Shown: piece after piece, positions 1 through 11,399 of the stretch
How the letters are laid out: each line of letters begins with the position of its first letter
Numbering within the stretch: position 1 is the first letter of the stretch
Notes under the pieces: generated by a model
Seen by the model: only the letters and a program-made list of their open reading frames with translations
The model's database searches: none
Told to the model about the DNA's origin: nothing
Position numbers and translations under genes: made by a program
NCBI RefSeq assembly: GCF_030272615.1
Contig: NC_081410.1
Location: 254,311,533 to 254,375,532 of the forward strand
Direction: 5' to 3'
DNA: 64,000 nucleotides
Source of the DNA: Cryptomeria japonica
Lineage: Eukaryota > Streptophyta > Pinopsida > Cupressales > Cupressaceae

Positions 1-345
1 ATTTGGGGGTCATAAGGGAAGAAAGTATGGCATGAATGACTTGGGGGGCATAAGGATGTGGAGTTAATGAACTTATGATATATCTTTGTTTGCCATGAGG
101 TGGCTTTGTGATCTACCATTGTTGCAGTCTCCTCAGGGTATTTGGTCCACTACCACCCATGTAAAATCATCACATTTTGTGATGAAGTGTAGCCTTGGTT
201 GGGAAAGTGTTGTTGTGTGCTTGTTTCCCTTGCTTGTTGTATTTGCATGTGTGTAACCTGTCTAGGGCTTGGTTCTCCAAGCTCGGGGGTGGCTTCTAGT
301 AAGCCTAGGCTAGGAGGTGAGCACTCCATGGTCAAAGTCTTATGA
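1..345 (+). repeat. Dispersed repeat copy, partner of 2705-3060
   Basis: This stretch matches, with many differences, the reverse complement of 2705-3060. Shared blocks include GGGGGTCATAAGGG near the start, GTATTTGGTCCAC near 139, and GGTGGCTTC followed by TAAGCCTAGGCTAGGAGGTG near 290-320. It is open to the left of the window. The repeat family is not identified. No long reading frame is supported; the short minus-strand frame at 150-356 has no recognisable motif. Confidence 0.6.
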
Positions 346-940
346 TTTATTTGCAAGATTGATTGGAAAGAAAAGAAAAAGACAAGCTAGGAGTTGCCGG
401 TTTTTGTACTTGATTTATAGAAAAAGAATAAGAAAAGGGATGCTATATTTTCAGTTGCAAAAATGTGAATAAAAAGTTGCATGTTGTATTTACTTTAAAA
501 AAAAAGAAAATGTATCTATTTTATTTAAAGTCCTCATTTAATAGAAATGAGAGACTAGCTAGGCATCTCACCCACTTGTAATGTTGACTATATTTTATTC
601 TTAATATGTTCTAAAGAAATGCATTATTTTATTAAGTTATTATTGCAAAAAAGGAAATGTGTATTTCTAGATTTAATTCCTATAGTTCTAAAAATAATAT
701 TTGTTGTGTATGTGTTATTTTGAAAATCAAGAAATTCATTTTATCCCCTTATGCATTTGAAATATTGGAAAAGAATGAAATAGAAAAGCATGTATGTTAT
801 TAAGTTGGAAATAAAACATTTAGTCCTATTTATGGAAGTTCTAAATCCAAATATAGTTAATCAGCCATTTAGTATGAGCACTAATGTTGCATACGGTAGT
901 TTAATTAATTCTGTCATTTTTTCCCCTTGATTTATTGTAG
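346..940. other. AT-rich stretch without a gene
   Basis: I see A- and T-runs and short stop-rich frames only. Its last bases (about 911-940) form a pyrimidine-rich tract ending in TTTATTGTAG, which could be a 3' splice site for the candidate exon that follows. Confidence 0.5.
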
Positions 941-1162
941 ACAGTAAATCTAAAAGTGACATGTCTATTCTTTATGTTGTTAGGCCCCCACAGCGGGGGA
1001 CTCGTCATCTCAATTCATTATGGGGGGAAACCTCTCCTTATGGAACTGTGGTTGAAGGCACTCGTGCCACCATCAATTCTGAACAATCGGCGGCTCCTTC
1101 GGGTTCCCCCATGACTCACTTCAGTCCCACCCGATCTTATACACATGATTATATATATGCAT
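941..1162 (+). other. Candidate exon or exon-derived fragment
   Basis: A 222-bp island is clearly richer in GC than its surroundings. It is bounded by a pyrimidine-rich AG acceptor (TTTATTGTAG) and a GT donor (ATGCATGTAAAG). The frame that includes the ATG at 961 is open from the acceptor to the donor and encodes about 73 residues rich in Ser, Pro, Thr and Gly, including SPYGTVVEGTRATIN and APSGSPMTHFSPTRSYTH. I do not recognise the family with confidence. It could be an exon of a host gene extending beyond the window, a captured or pseudogene exon, or chance. No other exon was found nearby. Confidence 0.3.
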
Positions 1163-2704
1163 GTAAAGGTCTAATTTTTAGATTATTATTTTATGATGTA
1201 TTTATATTTTATATATGTTTTATATAAACATATGGGCATGTAAATATTCGAATATGATGTTTTTTTTTTAATTTTAAATATCTTTTAGAGTGTAATCTTT
1301 TAGGAAATTATATTGACTTTATAAGTTATTTTGACTTTAGGGGATTATTTAGTCCACCTAAATATAGGCTATTCCAGACTAAATTTTATAGGGAAATTTA
1401 CATTATGGATTTAATTGACCCTTTAGTTGAATTAGTTTAACAACATTTTAGTTATTGTTGAAAAAAAATATAGGCAATAATAATCTAAGTGTTAGGACTA
1501 ATTTATTTAGTTCCTAAAAGCAATTAATGGTTATTGGAGATTAATATTATCTTTGTCAATTAATTTAGAGATTTGTGGTTAAGTTAATTTATTGATTGAA
1601 ATTGACGAGACAATAAATAATTCTTTTAGTATTCTATATTTAAATTATTTTCCCCTACTTGAGTTAGTGGTAGTGTTAACTCAAACATAGTTAAGACAAA
1701 ACTTGTTAGTGCATTTCATATTAGCAAATTTAATGTTATTAGGTTGTTATTTAAAAAAAAAATGGTTATCCCGTTCGTGCCTAAAAATTTGGGCATGACA
1801 CTCATTATATTATTATTATTATTTCAACAGGTTTACTTATTTTTTAAACAACAACATTTGCATTTCTTTATTTTCATAAATATATATAGGTTTCTAATAT
1901 TATACACGTAATGTGTACACAGTGAACTTTCATATTATATATATATATATATATATAGCCAAAATATTTATATTCTCAGAAATTTACCTACTGTGCTTTT
2001 CCAAAAAACTAGTTTATTTACAACATAGATTTTGTTTTGTTTTATTTGACCAAAATATGTATTCATGCAAATAATGGGTAACCACATGAGTAAGTAAGAA
2101 GTGCATTTTCTGTGAATTCTTTCTTAATCTAGAAAGCATCAAATAATGAGATAACAATGAATGTAGTAATATGTAAATAACACTCATTTTGTTTCCTTTC
2201 CTTTAAAAACTAAAGATAATATTCCAATATCACATTTATTTAACCTTTCACCTTTTTTTTTTGAAACAAAATAAACAAACAACTATAGTACTCTTTTCAA
2301 TAGCAAATAGAAATGTTAATTCAATGTTTCTTTTACTTTAATTTACTGAATATATAAAATAGATGGTAAATACATCCTTACTCACCTTTTTTTTTTCTTC
2401 CAAATAGACATTATAGCTGAAAATAAGTTTAGATTCCTATTCTATTTCATGATAAGAAATGAACAATATGGGAACACTATTTAAATGCTTCATTTATTTC
2501 TTTATAATGAAAAACAACAAAGGGTAAATATCCATTCTTTTCTTTTCAAATCCATAACAAAAATTACATCCTCAAGCCTCTTACATATCTACAAGAATGA
2601 GGGCTTCTTACAAAACATATTTTCAAAATTTCAAATAAGTCTAATAGGAGACCTTGCTCACGATCTTGGCTTTTCTTCATCCTTAATCCCAATGAAAACC
2701 TGAA
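1163..2704. other. AT-rich stretch without a gene
   Basis: Very AT-rich sequence with many homopolymer runs. Short frames such as 2485-2703 (+) show no domain or motif. Nothing in it looks like an RNA gene. It lies between the two inverted copies of the repeat at 1-345 and 2705-3060. Confidence 0.5.
1936..1957. repeat. (TA)n microsatellite
   Basis: Eleven uninterrupted TA units (22 bp) inside AT-rich DNA. Confidence 0.9.
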
Positions 2705-3060
2705 AAATAAAGCTTATAGGTTGTGACCATAGAGACTCACCTTCCAACCTAGGCTTACATGAAGCCACCCTCGAGCTAGGAGAACTAAGGATAAAAGGGT
2801 TACAAACATCTCAACCACAAAACAACAAGAAACTTAACACACTTGAACTCCCAACCCAAGGATAAACAAAGTCACCAAGTGACTATTTCTTTTGTGGGGT
2901 GAAGGTGGACCAAGTACCTAGAGGAGTTCTGCAATAAGGAGAAAACAATGTCTTTACAAGGCTACCAAAGTAGAAGCAACACAAGTCAAATACTTGTCCC
3001 AAAATAACCTTATATCCCCATGGCATACAAGCTCATATATCCCCTTATGACCCCCTTTGC
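2705..3060 (-). repeat. Dispersed repeat copy, inverted partner of 1-345
   Basis: The reverse complement shows the same order of blocks as 1-345: GGGGGTCATAAGGGG, TACTTGGTCCACC, then GAGGGTGGCTTCATGTAAGC and GGAAGGTGAG. The intervening sequence is diverged. The two copies therefore form an inverted pair about 2.4 kb apart. I see no matching TG/CA ends, so I do not call it an LTR. Confidence 0.6.
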
Positions 3061-4655
3061 ATAAACATAAAAAGATAATGCAACAAGGGTCCCATAACCC
3101 TTGTGTATCTCTCTCTTCTAAGAAGAGAGTCTCTACACTCTTAGGCTATCAAGCAACCCTTCACCCCCAAGGCTACTCTACCCTCCCAAAGGTGAGTATA
3201 GCCTTGAAAACACCCAAATACTTAAACCATACAACACATAAAAAGAACACAAGGAAGAACTCAAAAGTAAACTTCCCAATCTACATAAACAACAACCAAA
3301 ATGCACAAACAATCTTTCTTCACCATGACAATAAAATGCAATATGCAAGGAAGAAATACTACCAACCTTAATCTTGCAAATGGAATGAGGAAAGGTTGAA
3401 GGAGAGCTTCCCAATCCGCTATTCTTTTCTTTCCAAAACTTAGAAATGCAACTCCAAAAACAAAAACTTCCAACAAAATTCCAAGTCTCCAAAAATGGAG
3501 AGTGGGTGATCAAGAATCCCTTCCCTAAGTAGACTCTTCTCACACTTTTCCAACCTCTTGGAAGGGGTGTGAGATTTCATAGGTTGGGCTTCCCAACCTC
3601 TTACAAGCTCTCTAAACAAGGCAACTAAAAAAGGTAAAATAAAATGGGGAAGAGCAACTATCACTCAATTGGAAGGTTGTCTAACCTAGGATAAATTCTC
3701 AAGAGTTGAATTTCGTCCATCTTGGAAAACTCAACTTTTGAGGTGACTTGACAGTAACATCTAAGTGGCCACATGGTTAAAATTTACCTTCACCCATAGG
3801 TACAACATATGGACCTTTAAAAATACCCCTAACCTAACCTTAGGAGTTAGTTTGACCCTCTAGAAACTCACCTAAAGTTTACCCACGGGTCAAACTTGAG
3901 CTGACATTTCTAATGGCTCTCTATCCAAGACTTTCTTGGGACCATACTAAGCTATTTTTAAAAATGCATTGGCTAAACAAATTCCCTCCAAGGGACATGC
4001 CACTGCCAACTCACTTCACAACACAAGTGTCAAGTGACACCATAAAAATACACAATAAATAAATACACATGGCAATGTCCATTTTGGAATTAACAAATTT
4101 AACAAATTCAATTTAAACACACATTCATGAATTCACATTTAAGAATAAAACACATTACACATGAGGTGTTGTCTCTCCAAATAGACAACCCTTGGCTTCA
4201 CAAATATACATAAATTTATCTTGATTCTTCGAATAGTTTCCATGGTCACATCGACTAGTTTTCCTGCACATCTCACTTTGCACATTAGTAATCCCAAAAA
4301 TTCACATATAATATTAACATATGAAAAGAAGAAAATTCAGACACTTTGCATACAATTTCAATCATAACAATCAAATTACCATTTATCCAATAAAATCCAT
4401 ATAAAGTAATTTACTCAATGGCATCATCATAGTCATCATGAAATTCAATCATTCGTAAGGCATGCATCCATGTTTTCTAACATCATAATAAAGTACTACA
4501 AATAAAAAATAAATGGCATAAACCATATCAATGTTATCCAATCACTGGATCATATAGAATCTATATCCATAATGCATCATAATAAAGTATCAATAATAGG
4601 TCCAACATGAAAAATAACTGCAATGCTATGACGGCTCGGGGTAGGGCCTCATAGT
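3061..4655. other. Non-coding, repeat-like stretch
   Basis: No supported gene. Overlapping short frames at 3057-3664 on both strands have no recognisable motif and are not conserved in any copy here. The text (3700-4000 in particular) resembles the non-coding part of a long dispersed repeat, but I found no second copy in this window. The junction with element F lies near 4640-4660, after an in-frame stop upstream of the gag-like frame. Confidence 0.4.
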
Positions 4656-4661
4656 TAGGAA

Positions 4662-5692
4662 CTGGAAGCCAGGAGAACTGCTGAAGATCTCATCAAGGAA
4701 AGAGATCATGAGCTTTCCAAGATCAAGTGAGAGAATGCTACTTTGCATGAGCATTTGAATGTAGAGAGAGAAGAAAAAGAGAACTTACAGCTAGATCTTG
4801 AATTATCATCTCTGAGAGAGAACCTGTCAAAACATAATGAAGATCTCACCAAACAACTCATTGAAGCAAATGGGAAATTGGAAAAGTTCAACATAAGTTC
4901 TACCTTGCTAGAATAAAAAATTCAATTACAAAGGATGAATGGTGATACCTTTGGACTTGGTTTTCACACATCTGAAAAAGGAGAATCCTCTAGTACCAAG
5001 AGCAACACTCATAAGAACAAATCTCCTCCTAAGGCTAAACAACCTACCAGTAAGAAGGTCTTTAAACCTATTTGTTTTGTTTGCCATAAACCTGGTCACA
5101 CTACAAATGTTTGTAGAAACAAACCTAATGGAAATGCAAGCTACAATACAAATGCTAGGTATGTGTCCAAGAAATTTGAAGGTCATTGCTTCACATGCAA
5201 AATGTATGGACATAGATCAGTTGAATGCAGATATGAAGCAAATAATCCAATACCACATATGCATCCAAGACCAAATGGGAACTAGATGAGAAATTATGTT
5301 AACCGGGGTAACATGAATTGGCAAAGACCCTACGACAACCCATTTAGTCCATTTGAGATGGAAAAGGTAACAAATGTCATTTGCACCATCTATTACAACT
5401 TTGGTCATGTGGCCATGAATTCCAGAAGAAGAATTGGGAGAGGCAATGTAGGACCTTGGAGATCATCTAGAATGGCCTGCTATCATTGCCATAAACCATG
5501 TGTGCAAATTTTTGTAGATCCAGAAAGAGAAAATCGGTCAATCCTTCTAAAGATCAGAAAGGCAAGCAGAAGGTCAATATTGAAAAAACCGGAGAAGAAA
5601 TGCATCAAATATGGAAGAAGAAGAGTGATGATTCACCTGGAGAAGAAACTAGTCCTTCACCTAGTGTGGATAATCCTACACCGGTGAACTAA
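4662..5692 (+). pseudogene. gag: Gag C-terminal part with zinc knuckles (element F)
   Basis: Gag forms the retrotransposon particle and binds its RNA. The frame opens with a heptad-rich acidic/basic stretch (4662-4915) typical of a coiled coil, interrupted by stops. Two complete CCHC knuckles follow: CFVCHKPGHTTNVC (about 5073-5117) and CFTCKMYGHRSVEC (about 5187-5231). Two decayed ones come after a stop at 5283: CTIYYNFGHVAMN with two Cys lost, and CYHCHKPC missing its tail. The last part needs frame changes. Element G carries a related Gag with two knuckles of the same spacing. Integrase and polymerase do not follow. Confidence 0.8.
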
Positions 5693-6165
5693 GCCTTTTT
5701 AATATGGCTAAGGGGAGCATATCAGTAAATCCACTTTCGGACCCCTTGAGATGAATGAGTGGTAAGAGAATTTGAAAGCATGAAATTTTGATAACTTTTT
5801 GTCAATCGGTTATCTACCGGTTTTACATTTGTCGACATTGCATGTAGCATTAAGCGATGTAATTAGGGTTTGTAACCCTAACGAGCGAGCATTTAATGCA
5901 GTAGGTGAAAAGGATAAAAGCAAGTTTTACTTTGTTATTTTTACCCTAATGCTTTCAAGAAAGAATTTTTGAGTGCTTGCAGAGCTAAGAAAGGATTGTT
6001 AGCTGATTTTAGTTGAAGTTGTATTGTGATTTGAGTTCTCAAGTTGATTTGAAGGTTGGTGAAGACTTAACTGGTGTGCACTTGAGTAGTCAACCAGTAA
6101 ATTAGGTAGCCACATAAAATAAGGTATTTATTTGAAAAATCCTGCTTCAAATCTAATTTATCTGA
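5693..6165 (+). other. Non-coding gap between gag and extra ORF (element F)
   Basis: It contains a purine box (AAGGGGAGCAT near 5709) that resembles the polypurine boxes at the element's 3' end. The rest is AT-rich leader-like text with ACCGG motifs. No coding signal. It could be the scar where pol was lost or a leader for the downstream ORF. Confidence 0.5.
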
Positions 6166-9135
6166 ATGGCATCGTATTCTAAACCAATAGAGAAATTGAT
6201 GATCACATCTGAACCTATGAAAGTTGTAAAGGCGGAACAAATTGTGTCTTATAATGCTTTATCACAAGTTCCTAGTGGTTTTATAGTGAAAGGAGATTTG
6301 TCCAACTACATTGATTGCAAGATTGAGGATTTAGGATCATTGTCGATATATTCTCAGTTGAAATCCCTTTGCGATGAAAATGGAAAGATTCAACCAGAAT
6401 ATATTAGGGTTTATGAGAAAGGTTTTCATAATGTAGCTTATTTTCTTGAAGATTTTGAAGAGGAACATATCCGGATTATTCTGAATAACCAAGGAAGCTA
6501 TTCAAGCCGTAACTGGTTTTTACTCAACCAGTGAAGTATCGAAGCTGAGGCAAATTTCAAAAGAGACAGTAAACACTCTAACCAGATCAACCTTTGATGG
6601 GCGTGCTTTTTCTATTAATAACATCAAGGACCCAACGATTAAGTTGGCAGCTATGGTTATAGGCTACCAGATATTTTATTCTAGTAGATTGAATAGTGTT
6701 CCATCTGTAGCGGTGAATACTGCTTATAAGATGATAGCTGAAAATGCTAATTATGACCTATGCAAGGCCATAAGGAGCCAATTATTGTTGAGTCTTCAGT
6801 CTATCAAGAAGGATAGTAGTCAAAAGTTTAAATTTGGACAGTTGTTGATTGATCTATTCTTTTATTTCTAGAATTTTCTACCAGGAATTGGTGATCTTGA
6901 ATGGTCTAAGGATCTACCGGTATCTACCCAGATTAAGAACAACATCAAGGCTGTGAGGAATACCTTCTCTGTTGCAATGAATAAATATTTTAATGAATTT
7001 CAGAAGAAAATGAGTATGAGAGTAAGATTGCCTAAGGATGTGGTAAAACACTTCGCTAAGGATATTATTTTCACAGTTACTACAAATTTCTATTTGATGG
7101 AGGCTATTGAGCCTAGAGAAGAAGAAATGGAAGACATGAGCTATGCAGTCAACTATGACTTATTGATCGGTTATGCCAATAACTTGTTGGCATCTCCAGT
7201 GGACAAAAAGAAGGCAAAATTGGATACAATTGAAGTTCAAACTGCAAAAGTTGAAACCAGTAGTGTTCCATCTATAAGTGGTAAAGGTAAGAAGAAGAAG
7301 GCTGAGCAAGTACCTTTCATAATAAAAAGTACAAGAGTGACATGAAGTGTACAAACCAAAAAGGAACTAGTACCTAAATTATATTCAAAGAAGGAGACTG
7401 CATCAATGAAAAGAGGTCAGAAACTAATTCTCCAAGCAGAATCTGAAGGTACTGATACTGAGGAGGAACCCAAGAAAATGAAAGCAACTAGTAAAATAGC
7501 CAAACAAGTGAAGAAAGTGTCAAAGGCAACTGTGCCTTTTGATATCTTAACTTACAAGCCTGAGATTACCTTTGAGAGAACAGTGAAAACATTAGGAAGA
7601 AACAGATTTGATAATGTCAAAGATCATTTTGATTCATTCAATGAAGATGAAAAGGAACAAGTTATTCAACAGGTAATCAATTATTTGTGTCATTATAATA
7701 GATTACCTCATGATATTGAAAAGGATATCTCTAATTCCTTATATACTATTCTTTTGAATAAATGGAAGGAAGCAATAAAGAAAGAAAAAGAAATCATAGA
7801 TGATGTATTTGTACAATATATTTCTGATTTGTCAAAGGATGAGTTGAATGAATTGGTTGATAAGTACAAAGTTCATTTTTCTTACAAAACAAGAAAATTA
7901 AAACTAATTAGTGGAAAGGTACAACCTATTGAGACTGAGGCTCATCAGATTGCTCATAATATCTAGCAAATGGAAGAAATCATACATTCCTCTAAGGATG
8001 AGCAAGATACTATTGATCGACTTGAAATGGATGAGGAAGAAACTATGTAAGCTGATGTTGTCTATCATGTCAAGAAGAAGAATGACACTATTATCCAACG
8101 AGTCATACTTGTTGATGATATTGAGGAATGCAATAGATCTATATGAAGACATTACTACACCAGATATGCAGCCAACAACAATTTCAAATTCACAGGTTAC
8201 TAAAGTTGAGAAACTGGCAACTCAACCAAGAGTGGATATTCCACCTGCCAAGGATCAACCAGTGAAACCCCAACTACCACCAGTGTCATAGGCTACTCAG
8301 AAGGAATCTGATGAAAAAGTTGATACACGGATTTTTTAATAGGAAATGGAGAAAGAACAAGAGAAAGAAGAGATTGTTAAGGGCACACAAGAAGAGACTT
8401 AAAGAACAGAGAATGGAAGCTTAAACCATTCAGAATGTTGTGGATATTTTGACAAGTCTACTACCAAAAACTGCTACAGTGCATTTGACAACACATATTA
8501 GCAAACTTGGTCAATTGGTTGTTGATGCATCTGACCAAATTAAGTCCCTAGAAGAAGCAGCACAAACTTATGCTAAGAAGAGTTACAGGAAGAAGCGTGG
8601 AGAGCAACTTATGAAAGAGATTGATACAAGAAAAATTGCTCTCTCTTAATAAAGATTTATTAAGAAAAGCTATTGAAACAAGAGGGAGATTCCTTGCATC
8701 TACTTCTAATGTTTCATTATTTTATTCTGATATCAATAATAGGCAAACTGAAACATATCAAGAGCTAGAGAAGATATGTAATGCATATGTACCAATTCAA
8801 GATTTTATTTTTGCTTTTAGCAAAACTGTGGATGATTTGTAAAATAGGTTAGATACCTATGATCTTAAAAAAGAAAAAAGACTCCGATCCTTGAATGAAT
8901 TGAAGATTCTACTCACATCCCAAGTGGACATACTGTAAAGAGCCTACAAGAATGCATAAGCTATTTTGGCTACTCTAGAGACATGTAAACTTGATTCAAT
9001 GGAAGAGTTCCATACTCAAATTATGTCTACACTTGAGTTTAGTGAGAACTTGCTGGAGACATGGGAACATGCTTTATCTCATTTGAAGAGAAACTTTAAT
9101 GCCATTTTTATGAGGCTCGCAATGCATGAATCTTG
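6166..9135 (+). pseudogene. Extra ORF of unknown function (element F)
   Basis: A broken frame of roughly 990 codons starts at ATG 6166. The first 122 codons are intact. The frame then shifts near 6488 and runs in one phase to about 8140 with stops at 6869, 7343, 7964 and 8048. Further frame changes near 8140, 8440 and 8621 carry it to about 9135. Visible parts are a mixed helical N-terminal half, a Lys-rich linker (about 7190-7530, with KGKKKKAEQV), an acidic/basic helical region, a Gln/Pro-rich segment (about 8170-8290) and a coiled-coil-like C-terminus. I see no membrane segment or signal peptide, and no protease, integrase or polymerase motif. It occupies the position of the env-like or additional ORF known from Sireviruses. 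Confidence 0.6.
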
Positions 9136-9218
9136 ATTCAGTTTTTCAAGCTTTTGTATATGTAAAACATTTTGATACAAAAATTTCTATATATATATGT
9201 ATCTTTCTTTTCAATTTG

Positions 9219-9388
9219 GCATTGTTGTCAAAGGGGGAGTAGAAATATGTGTGTGTTGTGAAAATTTTGTATGATGTATGTAGTAAGGGGGAGTATATGT
9301 ATATGTGTATAAAAAAATTTTGTAAGCACACTTAGCAGTATTACTGTAAAATTTTCTTAGTGTTGCCATCAATGCCAAAGGGGGAGAT
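9219..9388 (+). promoter_or_regulatory. Multiple polypurine boxes and PPT (element F)
   Basis: Three purine boxes occur in order: TTGTCAAAGGGGGAGTAG (about 9224-9241), AAGGGGGAGT (about 9284-9293) and AATGCCAAAGGGGGAGAT directly before the LTR (9371-9388). The last primes plus-strand DNA synthesis in LTR retrotransposons; repeated copies upstream of it are a known Sirevirus trait. CATCAATGCCAA (9367-9378) pairs with TTGGCTTGATG at the LTR start with a one-base bulge, enclosing the tract. Confidence 0.8.
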
Positions 9389-10449
9389 TATTGGCTTGAT
9401 GATGATTGTAATGAATAACTTCATCATATGTTGTCATTGATGAAACACATACACACACATATATTCATATTGTCTACTGATGTGACTTCAAAATTGTTTA
9501 TATTACAACCGGTATACTAGAGGTTTATATCTAACTGGTATATGCATGGAGACAACCAGTGGTTATACATAACTCGACATCAACCTGAAGATCCAATGGA
9601 GATTATCACAGGAGCATCAAAGGATAAATGGTTTATATGTTTAACTCCAACCAGTATTATTGTTCCAACCGGTATTCATTGATTATGTGATGGGTTATCA
9701 CTAGTCGTGATGATTTATCCTTACTGACAATTTTTGGTGATATTTTTGTGATGCGTTATGATTGTTTTAACAGATACACTACACCTAGGAAATTGTGATA
9801 TGATTTCTAGAGGCTGACATGAAATCTAAATGTCTATATATTGACATAAAAATGAATTATTTTGTATGAGCGAAGGAGATATGTTATGTGAGAAGGTAGA
9901 AGAATTAAGTTGCAGAGTTTGATGGTAATGAAGTGTTGAATGCACATAAGAGGATCTATACAAGCAAGTTGTGCTACTACTAGATCACACCACCTATTGT
10001 TTTCTAATCACTACAATAGTCAAATCCCCTAACCGGGTAAGCTCTAACAAGCTTCATTGTACAAATCCTCTAACCAGGTGATCCATTAGTTTGGATTCAT
10101 AAATCCTCCACGGAGGTTACTCCTTACAGAGTATAGCTTTTAACTAAGCTTTGGGATCTTTAATAGAATTCACTCCTAGTAGAGCACTTTGTACACCTTA
10201 ACCGGTTAGTTATCTATTACTGCAAATAGTTAGCTTGTGAGTCCCATCTCACCATGGTTTTTACCTATTTGGGTTTTCCATGTATAAATATTTGTGTTAT
10301 GGTGGATGTTGTTATATCATTTTGGATTACAAGAATATTGTTTAACAAACTTGTTAAGTATATCTACTGGTCACTATTTAAAGTTGTATTATTTTTGGTG
10401 TCACTGATTCACGCCCCCCCCCCCCTCTCAGTGCTTTACAAGTCCATCA
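9389..10449 (+). repeat. 3' LTR of element F
   Basis: It begins directly after the polypurine tract as TATTGGCTTG, a probable TG to TA mutation, and ends near AAGTCCATCA. It has the motif TTGTCATTGATG near its start, seen in the other Sirevirus-like LTRs here. The box ACCATGGTTTTT...TTTGGGTTTTCCATG is at about 10251-10285. A hairpin lies near the end: CACTGA (10402-10407) and TCAGTG (10428-10433) around a C-run. The 5' copy is absent, so the end is judged by analogy. Confidence 0.7.
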
Positions 10450-11399
10450 ATCCCATGATAATATTGCAATTACCCAAATAGATTTGACATTTTTCTCATA
10501 AATAGACATCAATATGATATAAACAAAAAAAAATGACTCAATTATGTCCCATGGTACCCAAGTAGAACCGCCTATTTTTTATTAAGGTAAAATAGGTTTT
10601 GAAGGGGCCTCAAAATCATTTACATCAAAGTGCTACCAAAAAAAAATATTGACCCAACAACTAACCAACAACAACCAAAATAGGAACACAAACTCAACCC
10701 AACCTATTGTAACTCCTTCAAAATTTTAGTATCTCCAAGATCTTTTTGATTAATGTGATCATCAAGATCCATCACCTCTTGGATTACCTAAGAGTGATCA
10801 CCCACAGATTTCAATTGGCTTCCCTACGCCTTAACTGACACCTTTTTACCTTGATAAAAAATATTGCCAATAGCATATGTGTCAGTCCCAATAGCATCCT
10901 CCTACTCCCTAGAAAGCTTTCCTTTTTTCAAATTGTCACTCGACTTCAGGTCTTGGGATTTCTCATGAAGAATGAAGAGAACCATAGCGCTATTCAGGGT
11001 AAAAATACTGGCTAACGCTTACCACAGTGTTAATATTTTAGTGAGCCTTGTTGACAGTGTCTTCCAAAACCATGATCCATTTTCATGATCTTGACATCCC
11101 TGGCCACCTCCAAGCAACTAAAGCCAATAATTTCATTTTTTCCTCCTTGGCCATATCCCAATTACCACCACTTTGAAAAACATCAATCATGTTACATAGG
11201 GAATTCATCCTCTCTTTAATCAGGTTAATTTCAAAGATAAACCAATTCGACAAATTGACCTATCCCTCTATAGAACTCCTCACCATCACTATGACATCCT
11301 TAGAGGGCTCCATAGGATTAGCTTCAAGAAACCCGTCCTTGAAACTCCTTAAATCCTCATTGCTAATCCTAAGGAATCTCATGTAACTGCTATAAAGAG
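10450..11399 (-). other. Unidentified repeat Z, left part
   Basis: The minus strand has a degenerate coding-like stretch: the complement of 11189-11386 encodes about 65 residues (FLRISNEDLRSFKDGFLEAN near its start) and further readable segments follow towards 10700 with stops. Part of this text (about 11322-11386) matches 13487-13550 on the other side of element E. I do not recognise the protein. Short A-runs at about 10524 and 10640 are the only other features. Confidence 0.35.

Larger units (their letters stand above)
4656..10449 (+). mobile_element. Element F: pol-less copia derivative with extra ORF
   Basis: Order on the plus strand: the C-terminal part of a coiled-coil plus zinc-knuckle Gag (4662-5692), a short non-coding gap, a long degenerate ORF of unknown function (6166-9135), three purine boxes, and a 3' LTR (9389-10449). 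Neither the 5' LTR nor the N-terminal Gag is present, so the element is 5' truncated. No protease, integrase, reverse transcriptase or RNase H was found between Gag and the LTR. The coiled-coil Gag, multiple GGGGGAG boxes and an ORF next to the 3' LTR are features known for the Sirevirus lineage. The lineage assignment is inference. Confidence 0.7.

Noticed and set aside
3057-3664. Overlapping frames on both strands, up to 121 codons
   Set aside because: Low-complexity composition, no motif, and overlap on opposite strands; more likely chance frames in non-coding repeat DNA.
6166-9135. Envelope gene
   Set aside because: The position fits the env-like ORF of Sireviruses, but I see no signal peptide, membrane segment or glycoprotein-like cysteine pattern, so I call it only an ORF of unknown function.
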